In this document: in pieces, positions 36,601 through 44,756 of the stretch
Position numbering within the stretch: position 1 is the stretch's first letter
Layout of the letters: every line of letters begins with the position of its first letter
Notes under the pieces: generated by a model
What the model saw: only the letters and a program-made list of their open reading frames with translations
Database searches by the model: none
Told to the model about the DNA's origin: nothing
Program-made: the position numbers and the translations under genes
DNA from: Pseudoalteromonas luteoviolacea
Lineage (GTDB): Bacteria > Pseudomonadota > Gammaproteobacteria > Enterobacterales > Alteromonadaceae
DNA: 64,000 bases
Reading direction: 5' to 3'
Assembly: GCF_018100925.1 (NCBI RefSeq)
Contig: NZ_JAGJEH010000007.1
Span: 372,001-436,000 of the forward strand

Positions 36601-37251
36601 GCTCATAAAGTTTCGCAAGAGGCTCAAAGTAAATCCTCATCATTACAGTGGATTAAGATTCAGCGAGTTTTACGTAAACATAAACCCACACAGCTAGATA
36701 CGTGGGATTATATTTCAAGCCGTTACCCAGAAAATAAAACCGTGAATGGGCGCATATTGAAGTACCACACAATAAAAGGCGGGCTTAATAGGCCAAAACG
36801 AAAAGGGTATATTGTTGACATTGGTGTAAATGCTTTTCTATCTGAAGAGGAAGCTAGTCTTAAACCTCTTTCAAGAACTGAGTCAAAAAGGCTGTTAGGG
36901 GAGACTTTGGAGTTCGAAATTATTCGGTTATGCGAGAATACTTTCCAGATAGATCTGTCTAGACGAACAATTATTGAGCGCAACAACAAAAAGCATATTT
37001 CAGCGTTGTCTGTGGGAGAACATCTTACTGGCACTGTCAAGGTTTTACTGCCTTATGGAGTAATTATTGAGCTTGGGTTTGTCGATGCGTTGCTACACAT
37101 TAGCGAAATTCCTCATTTAGGAACTAAAAATGAGTTAGATAAAATATATAAAGCAGGGCAAGAAATCGAGGTGGAGGTGATAAACGTGCAAGCCGACCAG
37201 AACCGAGTTGGTGTTTCTACGAGATTTGTAAAACCTCAGTACAAAGGATGA
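33667..37251 (+). CDS. Nuclease-STAND NTPase-repeat-S1 protein, probable defence gene
   Basis: A 1194-residue multidomain protein. Residues 1-180 look like a PD-(D/E)xK nuclease of Mrr type (GDSFQQFIGELF at the start; GKDGCIDHTI and VVIECKD carry the Asp and ExK). A STAND/NACHT-type NTPase follows, with Walker A GVGGVGKT at 243-250 and Walker B VLILFDYIE at 292-300. A long helical repeat region (about 520-1010) is rich in Trp (VHNWLEYQ..., ILNWSLRLEP, LQKWCDAH). Two C-terminal S1-like OB folds occupy about 1030-1112 and 1117-1188 (GTVKVLLPYGVIIELGFVDALLHISEI). This architecture resembles Avs-type sensors, but the tandem S1 end is unusual. AT-richer than its neighbours by eye; weak ribosome site; stands alone. 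Confidence 0.75.
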   Translation: MQIPTFTNENIEPALRSNKPGDSFQQFIGELFGKESPEFTFSFSTSGKDGCIDHTILPKGKRVVIECKDTQGGIKEISRHWKELSDKLSKYLTANESAKKGQSQYEPWFDLENPITDFYFCSSSEVVNDSNLKRLEYEISSFFGRLPLRHLHKVKVKLLTWNNLRHRIEANSALAFRWFPSCRPNGLRPFTTTTKQSNSKSFRSYLEEHTLPYLKAEDEQYQPKHTLSKLEDSNSFYGCIITGVGGVGKTRYVLEVGRCALDNGWVVLQANNISRTNPIPKLLQRIDKKEKVLILFDYIESQTSFRDMISDINEANDHYQRYIRYAANCRSNYYSSIRDLDYHLKINLSSGKQEKRLQDFNKKIVRHILRINNIEINPDFIRICNETPILATFLAYLKNNERYLDISELRKDMSFTSWFIKRISCTFTNQEVETLPFFMAQYPLDKSNINSMVEQDSLSRYLRLHKQLQNDGWAIQTEDNEHQIVHDLFVDKYLSIQLDEEKDHTLYIQQTLRLAETLNTITSALQSLQRISSELNSTINWHEIIGNRMVKNPDQWYGVRRQIAITPLIPANQKIVLFLYYEEHWEDVLQEVEVQNGLGYLAEQIVKNELEFNELNQRRTFVSMLEKATTNISHSNYILNWSLRLEPEIFKEKAQEWINKHPTRFQSHYLMVAWLAVNLPVGEIVSSLQKWCDAHVSSSTQSFVLDAWMMATNNLHDVKKYVHNWLEYQNHYLLSEAMYIYKAWLNAGGELSFVKKHLRCWVNYEDEISSPQRIKLFIPLVNAYPNLLTKLELRDYYHHAYLWFIRHIKHPESIQIWHFIIEKQHILEGYIDKQKMIEAGLDYLKDKKNFEDVNWVYYWVSVINFILHSQIGDYRSRLDYLHSTGFEWIADPRRMFIGDWPSLYIYLSKNTDALKKSWFRELGFKYIIGVDSAESHKIAIFLLQSFNTDAPNDEFVEWLDSWFSNKKQVKTGFRFWILAHKVSQEAQSKSSSLQWIKIQRVLRKHKPTQLDTWDYISSRYPENKTVNGRILKYHTIKGGLNRPKRKGYIVDIGVNAFLSEEEASLKPLSRTESKRLLGETLEFEIIRLCENTFQIDLSRRTIIERNNKKHISALSVGEHLTGTVKVLLPYGVIIELGFVDALLHISEIPHLGTKNELDKIYKAGQEIEVEVINVQADQNRVGVSTRFVKPQYKG

Positions 37252-37435
37252 AATAACAGCCAAAAAAGCACAGCTAGCTCATACTACGAGGTTTAGATAG
37301 ACCGTTCACCGCGGACTATATACGAAAAAGTCGAAAATTTCCTAAATTATGTGTTTTCATTTGATATTGAATGGTATTTTTTATTGAAGACTTACTCCCT
37401 CTTTAACATGAAAAAAATAATAACAAAGGACATCA

Positions 37436-39199
37436 ATGAGCCCAAAAACATTAGCGGCATTCTTATTACTCTTCGTAGCACCTAGTAATGCAGCAATCAC
37501 TCTCTCCATGTCTGTCAATAAAGAGTCAGTTTGTAAAGTCTATGAAGAAGCATACACCTCCAAACTATCTGCTGGCACGAGGCCTACATTCAATACCGAT
37601 GAAATTCCTTCACATAGCGACGGCAGCACATATACTTCTGACGGCTCAGATGTAATCCCCATTGAATTTTCAAAACCATTCACACATGAAGAAGTAAAGT
37701 GGCTAGAGTGGCTTCCTATAACTGATTTTGATCACAGCTTTAAGTGGGGAGGTGTATCAACAAATGTTACGGCAATAGGTAGCATAAAGCCTTCATCAGG
37801 TAAGTCCCTAGTTTTCCAAGCCAATACCATCGGTTGGCGCGGGCCATTCCATAGGGTTTGGTTGATTGACGATAATAAACTGTCATCTCTCCTAAAAAGC
37901 ACACCAAGCAATACTGAAGAAATTCCGATTGAAGGAACCGGGGCCAAGCTAATTTTTCCAAACTTCGAAACAAGGTCCCGTTCTAATCTGACCAATGTAT
38001 TTAAATTTAAAAAAGACTTCTATACCGTAACCAATGAGCAAGTAGTTAAAGTGACAACTGGTAATCCTGAAGTTGTTTGTCAAGTTGGCTTAGAATCAGA
38101 ATTCTCTTCAGCTCAGCTTAGTGCTTTAGTAAAAGCAGCCAACTCAGCATTAATGACAAAAGGAATCACGCATATTCCGATGTACTATGGCACGATGGGG
38201 AATCCACATCAATATGTTGAAGATGGATTTGAAGAAGCAACCAATAAGCCTTGGCTGATACAGGTTGCTGAAAATGGCAAATGCTTGGCGAACGATAAGA
38301 TTAATAACTGCGAAAAGAACAGAAAAGTCGAAGCTGTACTGGAAAGTTTCGCAGAAATAGACCCTTGGAGCTTCAGAGAGATCAAAGCTATCCGTCATCA
38401 CATTGATGGCACAAAACTAGTACTATCACAGTACTACATCGACAAATTTAAAGTTGATGAAGTAATCTCGAAAGGCATGGCAACTCAAGCGATTTACAAC
38501 TTTTTAGAAAAAACAGTCCTTCTTCATCCATATATTCAAAACGAAGTAGGTAAAGTCAAAGAAGCCCCCAATTCTTACACCTTGGACGAAGACGATGGCA
38601 CAATACCACGCAATTGGTTCAACAAAACTAATTTAATGTGGGCTGCACACTTTAACGACTATGATGCTGTCATGCGCTTGTTGTCGCAAGGCGAAAGCTT
38701 AGCTGATGTTACTAATACCAATGATCACTATCCTTCAATTCAGCTTCTAAATCGCTCAGCCCTAACATACGCTGCAGAAAATGGCAGCATTCCTTTAATT
38801 CAGGCCCTTATAAGCAGAGGCGCCGACACTAATATCAAAGACTCAAAAGGGAATGAGATAAAAAGTTATTTCCAAAAAAATAAGCTCTTGGACATAACAT
38901 GGGAGGAATTAACAAGCTTACCAAAAGCGCCTATCAAAGCCAGTTTTGACTGTAAATTGGCGAGAAGTAAACAAGAGAAAGCAATTTGCAATAGTAAAGG
39001 GCTATCACTGTATGACCGACAACTCGGCTTGTTATACAAAAAGGTGAGAGCTTCTAAGCTCTACCCCGAAATCAAAACATTACAGCGAACTTGGCTTAAA
39101 TCGTTGCGAACAGAGTGCTCAGGTTCGGGCGTTAAATTGCAAAACTGTATGAAAGAAAAGTACCGTTCTCGAATTAAATATCTTGCCAATTTACTTTAG
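37436..39199 (+). CDS. Exported protein with ankyrin repeats and a C-terminal LprI-like domain
   Basis: A 587-residue protein with a signal peptide (TLAAFLLLFVAPSNAAI). The first 370 residues are not recognised. Two or three ankyrin repeats follow at about 400-480 (NLMWAAHFNDYDAVMRLLSQG and SALTYAAENGSIPLIQALISRGADTN). The last 85 residues (FDCKLARSKQEKAICNSKGLSLYDRQL ... RTECSGSGVKLQNCMKEKYRSRI) are a cysteine-bearing LprI/DUF1311-type domain, a family that includes lysozyme inhibitors. AAAGGACATCA precedes the ATG. It may act in the envelope; function is unknown. Confidence 0.75.
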   Translation: MSPKTLAAFLLLFVAPSNAAITLSMSVNKESVCKVYEEAYTSKLSAGTRPTFNTDEIPSHSDGSTYTSDGSDVIPIEFSKPFTHEEVKWLEWLPITDFDHSFKWGGVSTNVTAIGSIKPSSGKSLVFQANTIGWRGPFHRVWLIDDNKLSSLLKSTPSNTEEIPIEGTGAKLIFPNFETRSRSNLTNVFKFKKDFYTVTNEQVVKVTTGNPEVVCQVGLESEFSSAQLSALVKAANSALMTKGITHIPMYYGTMGNPHQYVEDGFEEATNKPWLIQVAENGKCLANDKINNCEKNRKVEAVLESFAEIDPWSFREIKAIRHHIDGTKLVLSQYYIDKFKVDEVISKGMATQAIYNFLEKTVLLHPYIQNEVGKVKEAPNSYTLDEDDGTIPRNWFNKTNLMWAAHFNDYDAVMRLLSQGESLADVTNTNDHYPSIQLLNRSALTYAAENGSIPLIQALISRGADTNIKDSKGNEIKSYFQKNKLLDITWEELTSLPKAPIKASFDCKLARSKQEKAICNSKGLSLYDRQLGLLYKKVRASKLYPEIKTLQRTWLKSLRTECSGSGVKLQNCMKEKYRSRIKYLANLL

Positions 39200-39381
39200 G
39201 TAACGAGGTTGTATTTGGCTCTTTTTTGGTTTCATGAAGAGAGCTTCTTTTATTAAGCTGAATATTTCCTAACTTTCAGCCATCTTTGAACGTCCGATTT
39301 CACTTTTAAAGCATTTGATTATAGCTAAACTCATATGGCACAAATGGTGAGCCCTTTTGACTCACCATCACGCAACTTCAA

Positions 39382-39552
39382 TTACAGTACTTCTTTACTG
39401 CACAGATCCATATTCGCTTGATCTTTTAGCTTCAAGCAATACATAGATGTCTCGTTCACTTCGATCCCATTGATCATAAAGCTTGAGAACCAACCAAAAA
39501 CCAATGCCAATGCAACAAGTGCATATTTTTTATAGGGAGGGATTGTTGTCAT
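39382..39552 (-). CDS. Small 56-residue membrane protein
   Basis: An open frame from ATG 39552 encodes a short charged N-terminus (MTTIPPYKKY), one hydrophobic segment (ALVALALVFGWFSSFMI) and a polar tail with two cysteines. AAGGT lies about 9 bases upstream of the ATG. It follows the beta-helix protein gene on the same strand after 132 bases. Too short for family assignment. The flanking 39200-39381 stretch shows nothing else. Confidence 0.5.
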   Translation of the reverse strand: MTTIPPYKKYALVALALVFGWFSSFMINGIEVNETSMYCLKLKDQANMDLCSKEVL

Positions 39553-39684
39553 GTTAAATACCTTACTACTTTCTTATCAGCTATCTTTGCTGACCAATAA
39601 ATCTCTAAATTAGATGTCTATCATCTGAACACAGATTATCTGTGTACAAAGAACCTGTTTGTAGATAGATAAACATCCTAAAAA

Positions 39685-41916
39685 TTAACGATATACGCGT
39701 ACGTTTCTTACTTGGCCTTTAAACGGGTATGTGTTCTTTGGCGTAGAGCCTATGCTCAATGGCACATCATTTTGATTTGGTAGCACAATGCTTTTGCTAC
39801 CCATTGACTGACCGTCAATGCTCAACGATAACGTGCTGCCATCTAACTGCATTTCTAGTTTGTGCCATTTGCCATCAGCAAAATTGCCTGCATTGACCCC
39901 TTTGCCATTAATACGCGCACTGATCACGCCTTCTTTGTTGACCTGAATGTAATAAGCGTTTTGCGTACCGTAATTGCCTTTAGATAACATGAAACCCGTT
40001 TTGGTCGTGCTGAAGTTTTGATATTTGAACTCCAGTTCAATTTTGCTGAATTGGTCAATGTCACCAAGCTCAACGCGCTGATCAACACCATTAAACGTGC
40101 CCCGATATTCACCGAAAACCTTGCCGTCTTGGCCGTGACCAGACAGGTCACACACACTGCCTTGAAGTGACCATGCACCAATTAGGCCTTCATCCGTTAC
40201 TTTTTTCGCACAGCGACGTTGCTGCAACTGACTTGCATACAAGCTTTCAATCTCTGTTTGCTGTTGCACATAGGCCTGTGGCAGGTCAGCAAGACTTGCA
40301 TCATACCTTTGCTGGCTTTCAAAACCATTGAATCCAGCACCTTTTAGGCCGACTACATAGGGCATAATTACTCGACCATATTTGCTGTCATGGCGCATAA
40401 ATGCCCATTTATCAATCGCTTCATTTTGCGCTGTATTGGTCACATTCCAAAATACTAAATGCTTGAGGTGGTTAGGCTGTGCGCCGACTGAGCCGCCCAT
40501 ATACCCATAATTCCAGCCGCCTTTGCTGTTTTCTATCAGGTTGCTGTAGGGCATGTTTGCATGCAAATTATGAAAACGTTTTGACGAATGGGTAGAGCCA
40601 GAAATTACATTGCCAGCCGCTTTATGCGAAAAGCCAGCGGCATGCCAATGCTCAGCTTGGTCATCAATATTTTGAGCAAGTACATGCGTTGAGGCATTGA
40701 TATCTAAACTAATGTGGCCCGGGTTACCGGTAAATGCGACGTCTTTTATGGTCATCGCCGCACTATTTACTACAGATACACCTTGGTTCAAGTCGATGAA
40801 CTCAACGTCTCTTAACCATGCATTGGCGACTCTAGAGAAGCGAATAGCACTCCAGCCGCCGTCATGTACACCGCTTTTATGGTGTTTGAACGCTTCTTGC
40901 CAATTACCTTGAATCGTCAAGTTTTCAACACCAATATTTTGTAATAATGGCGCTTTTTTCAACCCCCAGTAGCCATCGCTTGAAACATCATGGTGGATCA
41001 CCGCCGCAAACGTAACCATATTGCCTTCTAAGGCTGTTATTTGATGAAACTCCTGTGAGCGAAGACCTTTTTTGATCATGCCCCAGTTGCCGTCTAGCTT
41101 GTAAGGGGAAAGCGCTTTTGCAATTGTTTCAGGACGAGGGTCGAAACGAGACAACTGAACCCACTGACCAACCTTAAGTAAAGATGCATCACGAACCTGC
41201 ACTGAGCGCGTAGACTGTCTCGGGTGACTAGAAATAACATCGGTAATAAAACGTTCGCCGCTTGGGGAGGTCACTGCTTCACGTACACCTTTTACTTTAG
41301 GATCACGATTTGAATAGTTGTAACCAATTTCAAGTAGGTATGGACTTGTCCACATTTTGTTTGGGTATACCAAATCCAAATGCTGGTCCATTTTTAAAAT
41401 ACTTTGCTTGCTCTCACCACGTAATACCATATTTCCGCGAGATACTTTAATGGTTGCACTATCGCGACTTATTCGACCATTTGCAGTATCGGACTTATCA
41501 ATACCATCAACGTCGGACAGAGTGTTGAGGTCATAAGTCCCGTTGGGGAAATAAATGACGGCACCTTTACCTCCTTGATCAATATGCTGTTCAGCGGCGG
41601 CAATTGCATCACGCACAGCTTGTTTGTCTGAACGACCAGGCGCGACATCGGCACCAAAACCTGTGACGTCAAAAACACGGTAGCCCAGTTCATTCACTTG
41701 AGGAATTGACTGATTCGAAAATTGATATCCAGCGTAAGAGAAATTAGCAATGATCTGATCATCTGCCACTTGGCTGTGTGGATCTCTTAGATCTGACTGA
41801 GTTGATCTCGAGTCTAAATAGCTATGCCAGAAATCGCTTGCATAACTTTGAAATGGTAGCCAGCTTGTTGCAGCACATAGTGCTAACAATAAGGGCTTAT
41901 TGGAAAAGTGTTTCAT
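39685..41916 (-). CDS. Secreted beta-helix protein with C-terminal LamG domain, putative polysaccharide lyase
   Basis: A 743-residue exported protein with a signal peptide (KPLLLALCAATSWLPFQSYAS). The N-terminal region has the pectate-lyase-like start FDVTGFGADVAPGRSDKQAVRDAIAAAEQ and GAVIYFPNGTYDL, then right-handed beta-helix turns (about 90-480; ENLTIQGNW, WLRDVEFIDLNQGVSVVNSAAMTIKDVAFTGN). The last 170 residues form a LamG/concanavalin-like domain (GTFNGVDQRVELGDIDQF, WHKLEMQLDGSTLSLSIDGQ). A role in degrading or binding algal or biofilm polysaccharide is inferred. The ATG at 41916 follows TTGAGGTTAGAG. A c-di-GMP-I riboswitch lies in its leader. Confidence 0.75.
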   Translation of the reverse strand: MKHFSNKPLLLALCAATSWLPFQSYASDFWHSYLDSRSTQSDLRDPHSQVADDQIIANFSYAGYQFSNQSIPQVNELGYRVFDVTGFGADVAPGRSDKQAVRDAIAAAEQHIDQGGKGAVIYFPNGTYDLNTLSDVDGIDKSDTANGRISRDSATIKVSRGNMVLRGESKQSILKMDQHLDLVYPNKMWTSPYLLEIGYNYSNRDPKVKGVREAVTSPSGERFITDVISSHPRQSTRSVQVRDASLLKVGQWVQLSRFDPRPETIAKALSPYKLDGNWGMIKKGLRSQEFHQITALEGNMVTFAAVIHHDVSSDGYWGLKKAPLLQNIGVENLTIQGNWQEAFKHHKSGVHDGGWSAIRFSRVANAWLRDVEFIDLNQGVSVVNSAAMTIKDVAFTGNPGHISLDINASTHVLAQNIDDQAEHWHAAGFSHKAAGNVISGSTHSSKRFHNLHANMPYSNLIENSKGGWNYGYMGGSVGAQPNHLKHLVFWNVTNTAQNEAIDKWAFMRHDSKYGRVIMPYVVGLKGAGFNGFESQQRYDASLADLPQAYVQQQTEIESLYASQLQQRRCAKKVTDEGLIGAWSLQGSVCDLSGHGQDGKVFGEYRGTFNGVDQRVELGDIDQFSKIELEFKYQNFSTTKTGFMLSKGNYGTQNAYYIQVNKEGVISARINGKGVNAGNFADGKWHKLEMQLDGSTLSLSIDGQSMGSKSIVLPNQNDVPLSIGSTPKNTYPFKGQVRNVRVYR

Positions 41917-41985
41917 CTCTAACCTCAAATAACTACATTGTGTAGTGGTATTGAGTAGATCTGGCAGTCACATCCCTAATGAATA

Positions 41986-42008
41986 TTCATAGTATTCCTA
42001 ACTATGAA
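41986..42008 (-). promoter_or_regulatory. Hairpin below the riboswitch, possible expression platform
   Basis: TTCATAGT (41986-41993) pairs perfectly with ACTATGAA (42001-42008) across a 7-base loop, directly downstream of the aptamer on the transcribed strand. No T tract follows, so how it switches is unclear. Confidence 0.4.
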
Positions 42009-42100
42009 GCAACCCCGCTATCATGTGCTCTGCATATAGAAACAGTGCCTTTAGACCGGAAGCTTTGCGTCCTAGGCTTTCACCTAGTTTGCCAGTAACT
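42009..42100 (-). promoter_or_regulatory. Cyclic di-GMP-I (GEMM-I) riboswitch
   Basis: On the minus strand the aptamer signatures appear in order: GGCAAA, a six-pair stem CTAGGT-GAAA-GCCTAG with GNRA tetraloop, GGACGCAAAGC, the C-rich join TTCCGGTCTAAAGG holding the tetraloop receptor, a second stem, and ATAGCGGGGTTGC. This is the GEMM-I layout. It lies about 95 bases upstream of the beta-helix protein start, so that gene is expected to respond to c-di-GMP. The remaining gap 42101-42391 shows no gene. Confidence 0.88.
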
Positions 42101-42391
42101 ACAGTTTGTATAAAATTCAGGTGGAATTTATAGGAAGGTTCCAAATAGGTCAAACATAAATTAGAGCTAAAATCCTAATCTGTTGTTCAATCAGGAATTA
42201 TAATTTATTAAACTTTTAACACAGATAGATTATTCCCACTTAAAGGGACTGCCATCAACATCATATATGTTTATTTTCTGACACTTGCCTACGTAGAAAA
42301 GCAATGAGTGAAAGCAGCGGCCTTTTTCAGACAACTTATTGGGATATTAAAACTGCTTACTTACAATTAATTACGCCTGTGCTTATGGGCT

Positions 42392-43648
42392 TCATACAAT
42401 GGGAAAACGGAGCGTAAATCGTGCACCTCCCAATTCAGGACAAGTATCTACCGCGATAGTGCCATGATAGCGAGAGATGATTTTGGCGCTAAAAGCTAAC
42501 CCGATCCCAAAGCCTGCGCACTGTTGTCTATCCAGCCTGACAAAAGGCTTAAATACAGTCGCTCTTTTTTCTGCCTCAATCCCTAGACCGTCATCACTTA
42601 TACTCACCACAACATGGTTACTTTCATGCAATACTGCGACTGTACACTTGCTATGCCCATATTTAATCGCATTATCAATGATGTTTGACACAGCCATATT
42701 CAAATATCGTAAATCGGCATTGATACATACACTCTGCGATGGCAAGTTAAGTTCAACAGATCCATGATAGGTATTGGAGATTAAGCTCGATAGCATTTGA
42801 GTCACATCCACTCGGTGTGGTTTTATTTCATCTAAGCTGTGCTGCAGCCTAGCAAAATCAAGCATATGTATGAGTAACCCTTCCATATCATCTAGTTGCT
42901 GATTTACCCGAGATTCATACTTGGCTCGCAACTGCTCATCTTGCGCTTCAACGAGCGTATCCAGCCCCATCCGTACCCGCGCTAACGGGGTCCTCAACTC
43001 ATGAGATAACCCGCCTGCCAGCAACTTAATATCATCCATTAAGAGACTAATTTTACTAGCCATTTGATTAAACGATAATTCAATATCACGGATGTACCAA
43101 AGCGTACCAACCTGTAACCTGACATCAAGTTGGCCCTCTCCGAGTTTGGAAGCAGCCGTACTTAATCGCATCAAACGTCTCACAAAGGGTGCTAAAAAAA
43201 TGACGATAACAATGACCAAAAGTAGATAAAAAGACAGCGTTAAAGGCAGGCGATAATCTTCTTTTTCAACTTGTTTATCATACTGGTAAATTAATATATC
43301 GTGCGTACTGGTCAATAGGTGAACCATCACGTGCTCTTGCGTCTCTAAATAAACGGGCTCTTGTCTTTTCAATTGCTCCTGTAATAGAGCCGGTAGCGGA
43401 TACTCGTCCATTGCACGCGTGTACAATATGGCGTTACGTTGGTTATGCTCATCTTCAATGAAATCAGAGTCAAAATCAGGTATCTCACCTGATGCCATTA
43501 GCTTTAAAAGCGGCAAGGTGAGTGATAATTGCTCGCTCACAAAAGGCTCGCTCGTATCCTCTGACGAATATAATTTATCGAATATTTGTCCTAACAAGAT
43601 ACTTGCAATCAATAAAACACTCACGAGCGCAACAACAAACCGCCACAT
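42392..43648 (-). CDS. Sensor histidine kinase
   Basis: A 418-residue membrane kinase. Two transmembrane segments (VVALVSVLLIASILLGQIF and LTLSFYLLLVIVIVIFLAPFV) flank a periplasmic sensor of about 110 residues. HAMP follows, then HisKA with the phosphorylated His216 in GGLSHELRTPLARV, and a HATPase with NIIDNAIKYGH and SDDGLGIEAE. The layout is RstB/PhoQ-like. It is the last gene of mipA-DUF3019-regulator-kinase, 28 bases after the regulator gene. Confidence 0.92.
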   Translation of the reverse strand: MWRFVVALVSVLLIASILLGQIFDKLYSSEDTSEPFVSEQLSLTLPLLKLMASGEIPDFDSDFIEDEHNQRNAILYTRAMDEYPLPALLQEQLKRQEPVYLETQEHVMVHLLTSTHDILIYQYDKQVEKEDYRLPLTLSFYLLLVIVIVIFLAPFVRRLMRLSTAASKLGEGQLDVRLQVGTLWYIRDIELSFNQMASKISLLMDDIKLLAGGLSHELRTPLARVRMGLDTLVEAQDEQLRAKYESRVNQQLDDMEGLLIHMLDFARLQHSLDEIKPHRVDVTQMLSSLISNTYHGSVELNLPSQSVCINADLRYLNMAVSNIIDNAIKYGHSKCTVAVLHESNHVVVSISDDGLGIEAEKRATVFKPFVRLDRQQCAGFGIGLAFSAKIISRYHGTIAVDTCPELGGARFTLRFPIV

Positions 43649-43676
43649 ATTGTTTTTGTTCCTTTAATTTATCGAC

Positions 43677-44369
43677 TTACCAAGTATCTTTAGCTAATTG
43701 ATACCCTTTACCCCACACAGTCGCTATTTTGTAAGGTGCTTGTGTGTCGCCCAGCTTCTTGCGCAAACGAGATATACGCAAGTCGATAGTACGGTCAAAT
43801 CCATCGTATTCAAAGCCGCGTAATTCCTGCACCAGATCCTGTCGTGTCACAACACTTCCAGCGCGACTAGCCAGTACCCAAAGCACATCAAACTCATTAC
43901 TTGAGACTTGGATATTGTTGCCATTGAGAGTTACTTGGCGATTGTCAGAATCGACTTCAAGTGCACCAAGCACCAGTCGTTCACTTACCGCAGTTTGCGA
44001 AACAGCAGAGCGCCGCAATAGGGTTCTCATTCTCGCCTCAAGCAACCTGCCTCTTACTGGCTTGGTCAAGTAGTCATCGGCCCCCATCTCTAGACCCAAT
44101 ATTTCGTCAACTTCCTCATCTCTGGCTGTTAACATCAAAATCGGTATTTGCATTGACTGCCGAAGCGCTTTGCACACATCTAATCCATCCATGCCAGGTA
44201 ACATGCCATCCAAAATAACCAAGTCCGGCGGTGTTTTTTTTATACCTTCGAGGCCTGCTAGCCCGTCATGATATACGGATACCTGATACTGTTTTGCTTC
44301 GAGGTAATCAGCTATCCACTGTGCCAATTCCACATCATCCTCAACCAACGCAATCTTGCACTCATTCAT
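43677..44369 (-). CDS. OmpR-family response regulator
   Basis: A 230-residue regulator. The receiver domain starts MNECKIALVEDDVELAQW and has the phospho-acceptor in LVILDGMLPGMDG and the lysine in GADDYLTKPV. The C-terminal winged helix (LTLNGNNIQVSSNEFDVLWVLA ... TIDLRISRLRKKLG) binds DNA. The ATG at 44369 is chosen over an upstream start because the receiver begins at once and AAGGAATTTAGG precedes it. It is paired with the kinase downstream. Confidence 0.93.
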   Translation of the reverse strand: MNECKIALVEDDVELAQWIADYLEAKQYQVSVYHDGLAGLEGIKKTPPDLVILDGMLPGMDGLDVCKALRQSMQIPILMLTARDEEVDEILGLEMGADDYLTKPVRGRLLEARMRTLLRRSAVSQTAVSERLVLGALEVDSDNRQVTLNGNNIQVSSNEFDVLWVLASRAGSVVTRQDLVQELRGFEYDGFDRTIDLRISRLRKKLGDTQAPYKIATVWGKGYQLAKDTW

Positions 44370-44379
44370 CCTAAATTCC

Positions 44380-44748
44380 TTAAAACATTCGCCATCGAAC
44401 AGCTTTGCTTTTACGCTTTTTATAGATCCAAGCATATTTAACTTTGTCGCTAAATATCACTTTGTCACTGCTGTTTTTCAAACTGATCACGACATCATCA
44501 GTCATAATCAGTTCGCTTTTCCACTGACCTCGATTAGTGCCCTGCCAGCAGTGCAGCCGTTTTTCATTGGCAAATAAACAAAAATTGTCTGCATCGCTTA
44601 TTTGCCAATTGACCGAAACATCAATAAAGCAATCTTGGCCTTGCTCTAGTGCAACACATTGTTGTGGTTTAACGATAAAGTTGGGGTTATTGGGCGCAGC
44701 AAGAGTTAACGTCGGGGCAAATAAAAATCCAATAAGATACTTGTTCAC
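44380..44748 (-). CDS. DUF3019 exported protein
   Basis: A 122-residue protein with a signal peptide (YLIGFLFAPTLTLAA) and a beta-rich mature part with four cysteines (QQCVALEQGQDCFIDVSVNWQIS, NFCLFANEKRLHCWQG). This is the DUF3019 family, regularly found beside MipA/OmpV genes and a two-component system in Alteromonadales. It may be the periplasmic sensor partner of the kinase, which is inference. It follows mipA by 8 bases and precedes the regulator by 10. Confidence 0.8.
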   Translation of the reverse strand: MNKYLIGFLFAPTLTLAAPNNPNFIVKPQQCVALEQGQDCFIDVSVNWQISDADNFCLFANEKRLHCWQGTNRGQWKSELIMTDDVVISLKNSSDKVIFSDKVKYAWIYKKRKSKAVRWRMF

Positions 44749-44756
44749 ATCGCCCC

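Noticed and set aside
43744..44218. Plus-strand frames opposite the response regulator gene
   Set aside because: Shadow frames of a well-supported OmpR-family gene.
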